A stretch of 64,000 bases of DNA from Azospirillum sp. OGB3 (GTDB lineage Bacteria > Pseudomonadota > Alphaproteobacteria > Azospirillales > Azospirillaceae), in contig NZ_JACHYN010000004.1 in the NCBI RefSeq assembly GCF_014192915.1, forward strand, positions 62,001 through 126,000, read 5' to 3'. The translations under genes were made by a program, and so were the position numbers. The notes beneath the pieces are model-generated. The model saw only the letters and a program-made list of their open reading frames with translations. It had not been told where the DNA came from and did not search any database. Shown here piece after piece: positions 1 through 7,326 of the stretch (positions are counted from its first letter, which is position 1; each line of letters begins with the position of its first letter).

Positions 1-668
1 GCCTGAATGACCGCCACCGCGGTGCGGCGGCTGTGGTCGGCCAGCAAAGCGCCGGCCTCCTCGGCGTCGCGGCGGCGGAACGCCGCCATGAAGCCCTCAT
101 GCTCATCCACCGACTCCTGCCATCGGCCGGTGTCGTAGTTGGCGAGCGAGCGGGCGCGCAGGATCTTGGCGGCAAAGCCGGCGTAGGTCGCCTCCAGCGC
201 CGGGTTGCGGGCCATGGCGACGATCTGGGAGTGGATCTGCCGGTTGGTCAGGAAGTAGGCGGCGCGCTCCCCCGCCTCGTGCTGGGTGACGAGCTGATCG
301 TGCATCCGGTCGAGCTTCGCGAACTCCGCGTCGGAGCCGTTGCGGCAGGCAAGCGTCCCGGCCAGCCGTTCCAGCGCGTCCATCACCTCGAAGATCGCGC
401 CGATCTCGCCGGGGTCCACCGGGGCGACGATGGCCCCGCGGTGCGGGCGAAGTTCCACCAGCCCTTCCGACGACAGGACCCGCAGCGCCTCGCGCAGCGG
501 CGTGCGGGAAATGCCCAACTGCTCGCACAGTTGAACCTCCGGCACGCGCACGCCGGGCGGCAACTCGCCGTCCAGGATCATCGCCCGCAGTTCCTCCACC
601 GCGGAATGATGCAGCGTCGCGCGGCGGATCGGCCGGGCCGGCGCCTTCATGGTCTTGATCCTGTCCAT
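1..668 (-). CDS. GntR-family regulator, FCD subfamily (3' end cut by window)
   Basis: The visible 222 residues run off the left edge. Residues about 15-80 form a winged helix-turn-helix: the stretch LHHSAVEELRAMILDGEL, then QLCEQLGISRTPLREALRVL, is the classic GntR recognition region. The remainder is helical and fits an FCD ligand-binding domain, including the R-x-D/E-rich start of that domain (FEVMDALERLAG) and a conserved HSQI motif. The start chosen is ATG at 668; an in-frame ATG at 650 is possible. The gene is divergent from the ABC transporter and heterocycle-degradation genes that start at 893, so it is the likely local regulator, probably a repressor released by a pathway acid. A perfect dyad of the FCD type lies at 824-835. 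Family assignment is firm; ligand and target are inferred. Confidence 0.9.
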   Translation of the reverse strand, partial: MDRIKTMKAPARPIRRATLHHSAVEELRAMILDGELPPGVRVPEVQLCEQLGISRTPLREALRVLSSEGLVELRPHRGAIVAPVDPGEIGAIFEVMDALERLAGTLACRNGSDAEFAKLDRMHDQLVTQHEAGERAAYFLTNRQIHSQIVAMARNPALEATYAGFAAKILRARSLANYDTGRWQESVDEHEGFMAAFRRRDAEEAGALLADHSRRTAVAVIQ

Positions 669-703
669 CCTGACCCACCACCCCCGAAAGTGCTGCATAC
701 TTG

Positions 704-715
704 GGCATGCATGCC
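704..715. promoter_or_regulatory. 12-bp perfect palindrome in the divergent control region
   Basis: GGCATGCATGCC is self-complementary over 12 bp and lies 36 bp upstream of the GntR start. It could be an autoregulatory operator. No protein assignment is possible from sequence alone. Confidence 0.4.
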
Positions 716-725
716 GAAATGATGC

Positions 726-746
726 GCCATGCCTAAAATTCAGGCA
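726..746. promoter_or_regulatory. 21-nt motif shared with the second ABC operon
   Basis: The 21-nt segment starting GCCATGC and ending TTCAGGCA matches 18 of 21 positions at 14256-14276, upstream of the polyamine-type ABC operon. It contains the inverted repeat TGCCT...AGGCA. A shared operator for both transport operons is the simplest reading, though this is inference from two copies. Confidence 0.45.
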
Positions 747-823
747 AGGCCGTTCCACTCCGGCCAACTTCGATCAATATGCCCTAAACTGCTGAAAACA
801 GCCAACAAATTAGTAGTTATAAT

Positions 824-835
824 ATTGTATACAAT
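824..835. promoter_or_regulatory. Candidate GntR/FCD operator
   Basis: ATTGTATACAAT is a perfect 12-bp palindrome. It fits the t-GTa-tAC-a pattern typical of FCD/FadR-group GntR operators. It lies between the divergent GntR gene and the ABC binding-protein gene (start 893), in an AT-rich stretch that would suit a promoter. Confidence 0.6.
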
Positions 836-892
836 TTGGCACGGGCCTTGCGAAAGGATGAGGGACGCAACCGCATCGGGAGCACTCCTTTC

Positions 893-1906
893 ATGACGTT
901 CCGGTCCCTCACCCTGACGACCGTCACCGCCGCCTTCCTCGCCCTCTCCGCCGCTGCCACCGCTCAGGCGGCCGACGCGGAGAAGCTGAAGCTGGGCTTC
1001 GCCAAATGCGCCCATTGCCTGCCGATGGCGCTGACCCCGGAACTCGCCAAGGGCGTGGAGATCGAGGCGATCAACTTCAACTCCGGCAACGACGTGCTGA
1101 CCGCGCTGGTGTCGAAGAGCATCGACATGGCCCAGGTGACCTACCTGCACTACATCACGGCGCTCGATAAGGGCTTCGACGTGGTGGCCGTGTCCGGCCA
1201 GGTGAACGGTGGGTCGGAGATCGTCGTCGGCAAGGGCATCACCCTGAAGGCCGACGATTGGGATGGGCTGAAAAAGCTGATCGCCGAGCGCAAGGAGAAG
1301 GGCGAGCCGCTGCGCGTCGCGGCGTCGCGCGGCAACGCGCAGGACATCCACATGCGCGGCGCCCTCCAGAAGCACGGCATCAACGTCAACAAGGACGTGC
1401 AGTTCATCAACATCCCGAACCCGTCCGACCACGCCGCCGCCCTCCAGCGCGGCGAGGTGGACGTGATCTGCACGGTGGAGCCCTTCGCCTCGCAGATCCG
1501 CCAGACCGGCGTCGGCACGCATTTCGCCCTGCCCTACGACCAGGCCGCCGGCAACCTGACCAACCTGATCGTCACCCGCTCCGACGTCATCAAGGACCAC
1601 CCGAAGGCGGTCGAGGCCACCGTCGGCTCGGTCGTCGCCCTGGTCGACAAGCTGAAGTCCGACCAGACCGTGTGGGTCGACGTCATCAACAAATACACCG
1701 GCATGGACAAGGCCGTCGCCACCGAGGCGCTGAAGAACGCCTCCCCGGATTACGCCATCCACAAGGACAGCACGCTGGCCATCGCCACGATGATGCGCGA
1801 GCTGAAATACATCTCCAACGACGTCACCGCCGCCGCGGAAAAGAACCTGGATTACACGTTCCTCGAAGCCGTCACCAAGAAGCCGAAGAGCGAACTGGGC
1901 TTTTAA
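893..1906 (+). CDS. ABC transporter periplasmic binding protein, NMT1/TauA type
   Basis: A 337-residue secreted binding protein. The first 26 residues form a Sec signal peptide ending AQA-AD; there is no lipobox cysteine, so the mature protein is soluble. The mature part begins KLKLGFAKCAHCLPM and has the two-lobe pattern of nitrate/sulfonate/thiamine-precursor binding proteins (VTYLHYITALDKGFDVVAVSG; then RNAQDIHMRGAL and VDVICTVEPFAS). The ATG at 893 was chosen because it starts directly at the signal peptide; an in-frame upstream extension from 836 would bury it. It is first in an operon with permease and ATPase, separated from the permease by a strong hairpin. The cargo is unknown; the deaminase, hydantoinase and amidase downstream suggest a cyclic amide or N-heterocycle. 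Confidence 0.88.
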   Translation: MTFRSLTLTTVTAAFLALSAAATAQAADAEKLKLGFAKCAHCLPMALTPELAKGVEIEAINFNSGNDVLTALVSKSIDMAQVTYLHYITALDKGFDVVAVSGQVNGGSEIVVGKGITLKADDWDGLKKLIAERKEKGEPLRVAASRGNAQDIHMRGALQKHGINVNKDVQFINIPNPSDHAAALQRGEVDVICTVEPFASQIRQTGVGTHFALPYDQAAGNLTNLIVTRSDVIKDHPKAVEATVGSVVALVDKLKSDQTVWVDVINKYTGMDKAVATEALKNASPDYAIHKDSTLAIATMMRELKYISNDVTAAAEKNLDYTFLEAVTKKPKSELGF

Positions 1907-1923
1907 AAGCAACCGCTCAATTT

Positions 1924-1946
1924 CCCTCTCCCCAAAGGGGAGAGGG
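1924..1946 (+). repeat. Hairpin between binding-protein and permease genes
   Basis: CCCTCTCCCC, a three-base loop (aaa), and GGGGAGAGGG form a perfect 10-bp stem. No T-run follows, so it is more likely an mRNA-stabilising or partial-attenuation stem than a full terminator. The same two arms recur at 16768-16790 in the equivalent gap of the second ABC operon. Confidence 0.7.
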
Positions 1947-1990
1947 TTAAAAGCGAAACTCACGAACATCTTCGACGGGAAAACCGGGCC

Positions 1991-2797
1991 ATGACGGCAT
2001 TGTCGAAATCCTGGGAGCGCGCCGTCGTTCCCCTCTTCATCCTGGCCGCCTGGGAGGTGTTCTCCCGGTCCGGCTTTCTGCCGGCGGCGCTGCTGCCGGC
2101 CCCGTCGGTGGTTCTGCACACCTGGGGCGACTGGATCTTCGGCTTCGACGAGACCTCGCAGGGCAACACGGGCCGCTGGCTCGCCGACGCCCTGTCCAGC
2201 GCCACCCGCGTTGCCGCCGGCTATGGCATCGCGGTGGTCAGCGGCGTGCTGCTGGGCATCGCCATCGGCTGGTGGCGCTGGGTCGAGCGGACGGTGGAGC
2301 CGACGCTCCAGATGCTGCGCCCGGTGCCGCCGGTGTCGTGGATCCCGCTGGCGATCATCTGGTTCGGCATCGCCAACAAGCCGGCCATCTTCCTGGTCTT
2401 CCTCGGCGCCTTCTTCCCGATCCTGATGAACACCATCCACGGGGTGAAGACCGCCGACCGCAACCTGATCCGCGCCGCCTCGATGATGGGAGCCACCGAG
2501 CAGCAGCTTCTGCGCCACGTCGTGTTCCCGGCGGCCCTGCCCAGCATCTTCGCCGGCCTGCGCATCGGCATCGGCGCCGCCTGGATGCTCACCGTGACGG
2601 CGGAGATGGTCGCGGTGAAGAGCGGCCTCGGCTACGTGCTGTGGGACAGCTACTACTTCCTGCGCTACGACCTCGTGCTCGCGGCCATGGCCAGCATCGG
2701 CCTGCTCGGCTACGCGACCGACGCGCTCATCAAGGTCCTGATGTCCGCCGCGCTGCATTGGCAGCACGGCTCCACGCTCCAGAGCCGGGAGGGCTGA
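1991..2797 (+). CDS. ABC transporter permease, TauC/SsuC type
   Basis: A 268-residue inner-membrane protein with about six transmembrane segments. It carries the cytoplasmic EAA loop that docks the ATPase (AASMMGATEQQLLRHVVFPA, followed by LPSIFAGL). Length and layout match BPD_transp_1 permeases of taurine, sulfonate and pyrimidine-precursor importers. ATG 1991 follows a modest purine-rich site. The ATPase gene starts three bases after its stop. It should pair with the binding protein at 893 and the ATPase at 2801. Confidence 0.9.
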   Translation: MTALSKSWERAVVPLFILAAWEVFSRSGFLPAALLPAPSVVLHTWGDWIFGFDETSQGNTGRWLADALSSATRVAAGYGIAVVSGVLLGIAIGWWRWVERTVEPTLQMLRPVPPVSWIPLAIIWFGIANKPAIFLVFLGAFFPILMNTIHGVKTADRNLIRAASMMGATEQQLLRHVVFPAALPSIFAGLRIGIGAAWMLTVTAEMVAVKSGLGYVLWDSYYFLRYDLVLAAMASIGLLGYATDALIKVLMSAALHWQHGSTLQSREG

Positions 2798-2800
2798 GCG

Positions 2801-3583
2801 ATGGCTTCCATCGAGCTTCGCAACATCACCAAGATCTTCCGCGACGCCAAGCGCAAGCGCGACCTGCTGGCCATCGACGACGTCAGCCTGTCGGTGGAGA
2901 AGAACGAGTTCCTCTGCCTGCTCGGCTCATCGGGCTGCGGCAAGTCCACCCTGCTGAACATGATCGCCGGCTTCGAAAAGCCGACCGAGGGCAGCGTGAC
3001 GGTCGGCGGCAAGCCGGTCGACGGCCCCGGCGCCGACCGCGGCATGGTCTTCCAGCAGGCCAACCTGATGCCCTGGCTGCCGGTGTGGGAAAACGTCGCC
3101 TTCCACCTGCGCCTGAAGGGCTGGCGCAAGGCCGACCGGCGCGACGCCGCCCAGGAATACATCGACATGGTCGGCCTGCGCGGCTTCGAGAACCATTTCC
3201 CGGCCGAGCTGTCGGGCGGCATGAGCCAGCGCGTCGGCATCGCCCGCGCCCTGCTGCTGAACCCGCAGGTCATCCTGATGGACGAGCCCTTCGCGGCGCT
3301 CGACGCCCAGACCAAGATGGACATGCAGGAGGAGTTGGTCGCCATCTGGCAGAAGCAGCGCTGCACCGTCGTCTTCGTCACCCACAGCGTGGACGAGGCG
3401 CTGGTGCTCGGCACCCGCGTCGCCGTGATGACCAGCCGTCCGGGCCGCATCCGTGAGCTGATCGCGCTCGACCTGCCGCGCCCGCGCGACACCACCGGCC
3501 CGCGCTTCAACGACCACAAGCGTCACATCCTCAACCTGATCCGCGAGGAGGGCCTGCAGCAACGGCAGGCCGCCGTCGCGTGA
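2801..3583 (+). CDS. ABC transporter ATPase, TauB/SsuB type
   Basis: A 260-residue nucleotide-binding subunit. Walker A is GSSGCGKST near residue 45, the Q-loop region is VFQQANLMPWLPVWENV, the signature is LSGGMSQRVGIARALLL, Walker B is VILMDEPFAALD, and the switch histidine is in VTHSVDEAL. It powers the importer encoded with the permease and binding protein. Its TGA overlaps the GTG start of the amidohydrolase by four bases (GTGA). This implies translational coupling of uptake to catabolism. Confidence 0.93.
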   Translation: MASIELRNITKIFRDAKRKRDLLAIDDVSLSVEKNEFLCLLGSSGCGKSTLLNMIAGFEKPTEGSVTVGGKPVDGPGADRGMVFQQANLMPWLPVWENVAFHLRLKGWRKADRRDAAQEYIDMVGLRGFENHFPAELSGGMSQRVGIARALLLNPQVILMDEPFAALDAQTKMDMQEELVAIWQKQRCTVVFVTHSVDEALVLGTRVAVMTSRPGRIRELIALDLPRPRDTTGPRFNDHKRHILNLIREEGLQQRQAAVA

Positions 3584-4911
3584 CCGGCCGGCTCGACCTG
3601 CTGCTGACCGGCGTCACCGCCCTGACCGGCGAGGCGCTCGGCAGCGTCATCGAGGACGCCGCCATCGGCATCCGCGACGGCCGCATCGTTCATCTCGCCC
3701 CGGAATCCGAAGGCTTGCCCGCCGCCGCCGAGGTCCGCCACCTGCCGGGGCGGGTGGTCACGCCGGGCTTCGTCAACGCGCATCTGCACGCCGTCCTGGT
3801 GATGGTGCGCGGAGTCGCCGCCGATCTCGGCTTCGCCCCCTCCTACACGCCGGGCGTTCCCAAGGGCACCGACGCGACGCCGGAGGAGGCCCGCGCGCTG
3901 GCCCGGCTGGGCGCGGTGGAGGCCCTGCTCTCCGGCTCGACGCTGATCTGCGACCATTTCGTCCACGCCGACGCGACGCTGGACGCCATCGCCGACCTCG
4001 GCCTGCGCGTCCATGCGAGCTGGCGCGTCCACGACGTGGATTTCGCCCGCGTGGCCCAGGGCGAATGGCGCTTCGACCCGGCCATCGGCAGCGACCTGCT
4101 GCTGCGGACGCTGGATCTGCACGCCCGTTGGAACGGCGCCAACGGCGGGCGCATCCGCGTGCAGATGGCCGCCCACGCGCCGGACACCTGCTCCCCCGCT
4201 TTCCTGCGCACCTTGGCGGACGAGGCTGCGGCGCGCTCCATGCGCGTCAACACCCATCTGGCGCAGAGCCGGGTGGAGGTGGAGCGGGTGAAGGCCTCCA
4301 CCGGCCTGACCCCGGCGGAACTGCTGGACGAGTGCGGGCTGATGAACGACCGGCTGCTCGCCACCCACTGCCTCTATGTCGAGGACGCCGACATCGCCCG
4401 CCTCGCCCGCGCCGGGGCGCACGCGGTGCATGTGCCGAAATGCAACGCCGCCTCGGGCCGGCTGGCACCGACGCCGAAGCTGAAGGAGGCCGGCGTCAAT
4501 CTGGCGCTGTGCACCGACACGCAGCACGGCGACATGGTGGAGGCGATGCGCTGGGCGCTCGCCACCGCGCGCATCCAGCAGGGCGGGGTCACCGCCGCCT
4601 GGCAGCCCGCCGACGTCTTCCGCATGGCCACGCTGGGCGGCGCGCAGGCGGTCGGCATGGGCGAGGAAATCGGCACGCTGGCCGTGGGGAAGCTGGCCGA
4701 CCTCGTCGTCTTCGACACCCGCCGCCCGCATCTGCGCCCGCTGATCAACCCGCTCGGCACGCTCGTCCACACCGCGCAGGGGCGCGACGTGGAGATGGTG
4801 CTGGTGGACGGCGAAACGCTGGTCGAGGACGGGCGCCCCGTCCGCGCCGACCTGAACGAGATCTGCACCGAGGCCGACAAGGCCGCCCGCGCGCTGTGGG
4901 CGCGCGCCTGA
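3580..4911 (+). CDS. Amidohydrolase-superfamily deaminase (TrzN/AtzB/8-oxoguanine deaminase-like)
   Basis: A 443-residue metal-dependent hydrolase with the composite N/C-terminal beta-sandwich and TIM-barrel layout. Metal and catalytic residues are visible: HxH in VNAHLHAV near residue 67, a histidine in VNTHLAQ, another in ATHCLY, and the aspartate in LCTDTQH. The family deaminates or dechlorinates amino-substituted N-heterocycles (guanine derivatives, s-triazines, cytosine-like rings). The GTG start overlaps the ATPase stop. Placement between an importer and a hydantoinase suggests it deaminates the imported ring to the substrate of the downstream ring-opening enzyme. The exact substrate cannot be read from sequence. 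Confidence 0.82.
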   Translation: MTGRLDLLLTGVTALTGEALGSVIEDAAIGIRDGRIVHLAPESEGLPAAAEVRHLPGRVVTPGFVNAHLHAVLVMVRGVAADLGFAPSYTPGVPKGTDATPEEARALARLGAVEALLSGSTLICDHFVHADATLDAIADLGLRVHASWRVHDVDFARVAQGEWRFDPAIGSDLLLRTLDLHARWNGANGGRIRVQMAAHAPDTCSPAFLRTLADEAAARSMRVNTHLAQSRVEVERVKASTGLTPAELLDECGLMNDRLLATHCLYVEDADIARLARAGAHAVHVPKCNAASGRLAPTPKLKEAGVNLALCTDTQHGDMVEAMRWALATARIQQGGVTAAWQPADVFRMATLGGAQAVGMGEEIGTLAVGKLADLVVFDTRRPHLRPLINPLGTLVHTAQGRDVEMVLVDGETLVEDGRPVRADLNEICTEADKAARALWARA

Positions 4912-4922
4912 CCGAAAGAACC

Positions 4923-5660
4923 ATGGATATGAGCAACCGCGTCCTTCTGGGCATGCTGACCCCCTCCTCCAACACGGTGCTGGAGCCCGTCACCTCCGCG
5001 ATGCTGAGCGGCCTGCCGGAGGTGACCGCCCATTTCGGGCGCTTCACGGTGAAGGAGATCTCGCTGCGCGCCGCGGCTCTGGACCAGTTCACCGACGCGC
5101 CCTTCCTGGACGCCGCCCGGCTGCTGGCCGACGCCCGGCTGAACGTGATCGGCTGGAACGGCACCTCGGCCGGCTGGCTGGGCTTTGCGGCCGACGAGAA
5201 GCTCTGCGCCTCCATCGAAGCCAAAACCGGCATTCCCGCCTGCACCTCGATGCTTGCGCTGAACGAGATTTTAGAAACGACCGGGCGCAAGCGCTTCGCC
5301 ATCGTCAGCCCCTATCTGGACGAGATCCAGGACAAGATGGTCGCCAACTACAACGCCGCCGGCTTCGAGGTGGTCGCGGAGCGGCACCTGAACGACCGCG
5401 GCAACTTCTCCTTCTCCGAGGTCACCGAGAAGACCATCGAGCGGATGTGCATGGAGGTCGCGGAGGCGAAGCCGGAGGCCATCGCCATCATCTGCACCAA
5501 CATGCGCGGCGCCCCGGTGGCGGAGCGCATGGAGAAGGCGCTGGGCATCCCCGTCTACGACACGGTGTCCACGGTGGTGTGGAAGGCGCTGCGCATGACC
5601 GGCGTGGACACCCGCCGCGTCGAGGGCTGGGGCAGCCTGTTCCGCGAGCTGCATGGCTGA
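4923..5660 (+). CDS. Asp/Glu racemase-superfamily protein (maleate isomerase / arylmalonate decarboxylase-like)
   Basis: A 245-residue protein with the two pseudo-symmetric halves of the Asp/Glu/hydantoin racemase fold. The C-terminal catalytic cysteine is present (IICTNMRG, C191). The N-terminal site reads WNGTSAGW (N79-G80-T81-S82) where racemases and maleate isomerase have a CTS motif, so the first cysteine is missing. This one-cysteine arrangement resembles arylmalonate decarboxylase more than a true racemase. ATG 4923 lies 11 bases after the deaminase stop; an in-frame ATG three codons later is the alternative. It may act on a dicarboxylate or carbamoyl acid produced from the imported ring. 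Confidence 0.8.
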   Translation: MDMSNRVLLGMLTPSSNTVLEPVTSAMLSGLPEVTAHFGRFTVKEISLRAAALDQFTDAPFLDAARLLADARLNVIGWNGTSAGWLGFAADEKLCASIEAKTGIPACTSMLALNEILETTGRKRFAIVSPYLDEIQDKMVANYNAAGFEVVAERHLNDRGNFSFSEVTEKTIERMCMEVAEAKPEAIAIICTNMRGAPVAERMEKALGIPVYDTVSTVVWKALRMTGVDTRRVEGWGSLFRELHG

Positions 5661-5670
5661 GGGAAGTATT

Positions 5671-5816
5671 GCCCCCTCCCCGACCCTCCCCCGCTCTCGG
5701 CGGACCGAAGGTCCGCCTGCCGCGTCAGCGCAAACCTTTGGTTTGCGCGAGAGCTTCGCGGGAGAGGGAGATCAGTCCCCTCCCCTGCGAAAGCGGGGGA
5801 GGGCCGGGGTGGGGGC
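5671..5816. repeat. Long intergenic palindrome with nested hairpins
   Basis: The left arm 5671-5695 and right arm 5792-5816 are inverted copies of 25 bp with two mismatches (the left begins GCCCCCTCCCCG, the right ends GGGGTGGGGGC). The interior holds two perfect small hairpins: GGCGGACC-gaa-GGTCCGCC and GCGCAAACC-ttt-GGTTTGCGC. The same arms occur at 8727-8828 and as a single arm at 16733. It has no coding capacity and separates the racemase-like gene from the hydantoinase gene. Confidence 0.8.
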
Positions 5817-5843
5817 CGGTGCGTCACGATGGGAGAAACGACG

Positions 5844-7280
5844 ATGAACTTCGATCTGGTCATCCGCAACGGCACGGTCGCCACCGCGTCGGACGTGTTC
5901 AAGGCCGACGTCGGCGTGCGCGGCGGGCGGATCGCCGCGCTGGGCGAGGGGCTGGCCGCCGGGCGGGAGGAGATCGACGCCGCCGGCCTGCTCGTCCTGC
6001 CGGGCGGGGTGGACGGCCACGTCCATTTCGACCAGCCGACCGGCGACGGGTCCGTCATGGCCGACGATTTCCTGACCGGCACCCGCTCCGCCGCCTTCGG
6101 CGGCACCACGACGGTGCTGCCCTTCGCCTGCCAGGAAAAGGGCAAGACGCTGCGCGCCGCGGTGGACGACTATCACCGCCGCGCCGCCGGGAAGCCGCTG
6201 ATCGATTACGCCTTCCACCTCATCGTCACCGACCCCACCGAGCAGGTGCTGGGCCAGGAACTGCCGGCGCTGATCCGCGAGGGCTACACGTCCTTCAAGA
6301 TCTACATGACCTACGACGCGCTGAAGCTGAACGACCGCCAGATCCTGGAGGTGCTGGACATCGCCCGCAGCGAGGGCGCCATGGTCATGATGCACGCGGA
6401 GAACGCCGATTGCATCGCCTGGCTGACCGAGAAGCTGGAGCGTGCCGGCCAGACCGCCCCCTATTTCCACGGCGTCTCCCGCCCCCGCGTGGCCGAGCGC
6501 GAGGCCACCCACCGGGCCATCTCGCTGGCGGAGCTGGTGGACGTGCCGATCCTGATCGTCCACGTCTCCGGCGCCGACGCGGTGGAGCAGATCCGCTGGG
6601 CGCAGGGGCGCGGCCTGCGCATCTACGCCGAGACCTGCCCGCAATACCTGTTCCTGACCGCCGACGATCTTGGCGGAGAGGGGTTCGAGGGCGCCAAGTG
6701 CATCTGCTCGCCGCCGCCACGCGACGCCGCGAACCAGAAGGTGATCTGGGACGGGCTGACCGGCGGCGCCTTCCAGGTCTTCTCCTCCGACCACGCGCCC
6801 TTCCGCTTCGACGGGCCGGGCGGCAAGAAGGTCCATGGCGAGCAGGCGCCCTTCCGCTGCGTCCCCAACGGCATCCCCGGCGTCGAGACGCGCCTGCCGC
6901 TGCTGTTCTCCGAGGGCGTGATGAAGGGCCGGATGGAGTTGACCAAGTTCGTCGAGCTGACCGCCGCCAACCCCGCCCGCATGTATGGCTTGCACCCGCG
7001 CAAGGGCACCATCGCGGTGGGGGCGGACGCCGACATCGCCCTCTGGGACCCGTCCCGCACGGTCACCATCACCAACGGCATCCTGCACCACAACGTGGAC
7101 TACACGCCTTATGAAGGGATCGAGGTCACCGGCTGGCCGGTCGTCACGCTGTCCCGTGGCGACGTGATTTGCCGCGACGGCGCCTTGCTGGCCGAGCCGG
7201 GCCGCGGCGCCTTCCTGCCCTGCGGCCTGCCCGCCCCGGCGCGTCCCAAGGGCTCGCCGGCCCCGGTCCTGCCATTCTAA
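5844..7280 (+). CDS. Hydantoinase / dihydropyrimidinase
   Basis: A 478-residue cyclic-amidohydrolase that opens five- or six-membered cyclic diamide rings to N-carbamoyl amino acids. Ligands of the two-zinc site are visible: GHVHFD near residue 60, the carbamylated lysine in SFKIYMTY near residue 152, histidines in MMHAEN and IVHVSG, and the aspartate in SSDHAPF. Length is normal for D-hydantoinase. ATG 5844 was chosen over the ATG at 5829 because GGGAG lies about ten bases before it. It follows the nested palindrome and precedes the amidase. In the pathway it should act after the deaminase. Confidence 0.9.
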   Translation: MNFDLVIRNGTVATASDVFKADVGVRGGRIAALGEGLAAGREEIDAAGLLVLPGGVDGHVHFDQPTGDGSVMADDFLTGTRSAAFGGTTTVLPFACQEKGKTLRAAVDDYHRRAAGKPLIDYAFHLIVTDPTEQVLGQELPALIREGYTSFKIYMTYDALKLNDRQILEVLDIARSEGAMVMMHAENADCIAWLTEKLERAGQTAPYFHGVSRPRVAEREATHRAISLAELVDVPILIVHVSGADAVEQIRWAQGRGLRIYAETCPQYLFLTADDLGGEGFEGAKCICSPPPRDAANQKVIWDGLTGGAFQVFSSDHAPFRFDGPGGKKVHGEQAPFRCVPNGIPGVETRLPLLFSEGVMKGRMELTKFVELTAANPARMYGLHPRKGTIAVGADADIALWDPSRTVTITNGILHHNVDYTPYEGIEVTGWPVVTLSRGDVICRDGALLAEPGRGAFLPCGLPAPARPKGSPAPVLPF

Positions 7281-7326
7281 ACTCCGCCCGCCGCAACCGG
7301 AGGCCTTGCCCCATGAGAGTGTGCCC

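Noticed and set aside
740..2767. A 675-codon open frame on the minus strand
   Set aside because: It lies opposite the binding-protein and permease genes, has His/Arg/Gln-rich shadow composition and no recognisable motif. Long antisense frames are expected in such GC-rich DNA.
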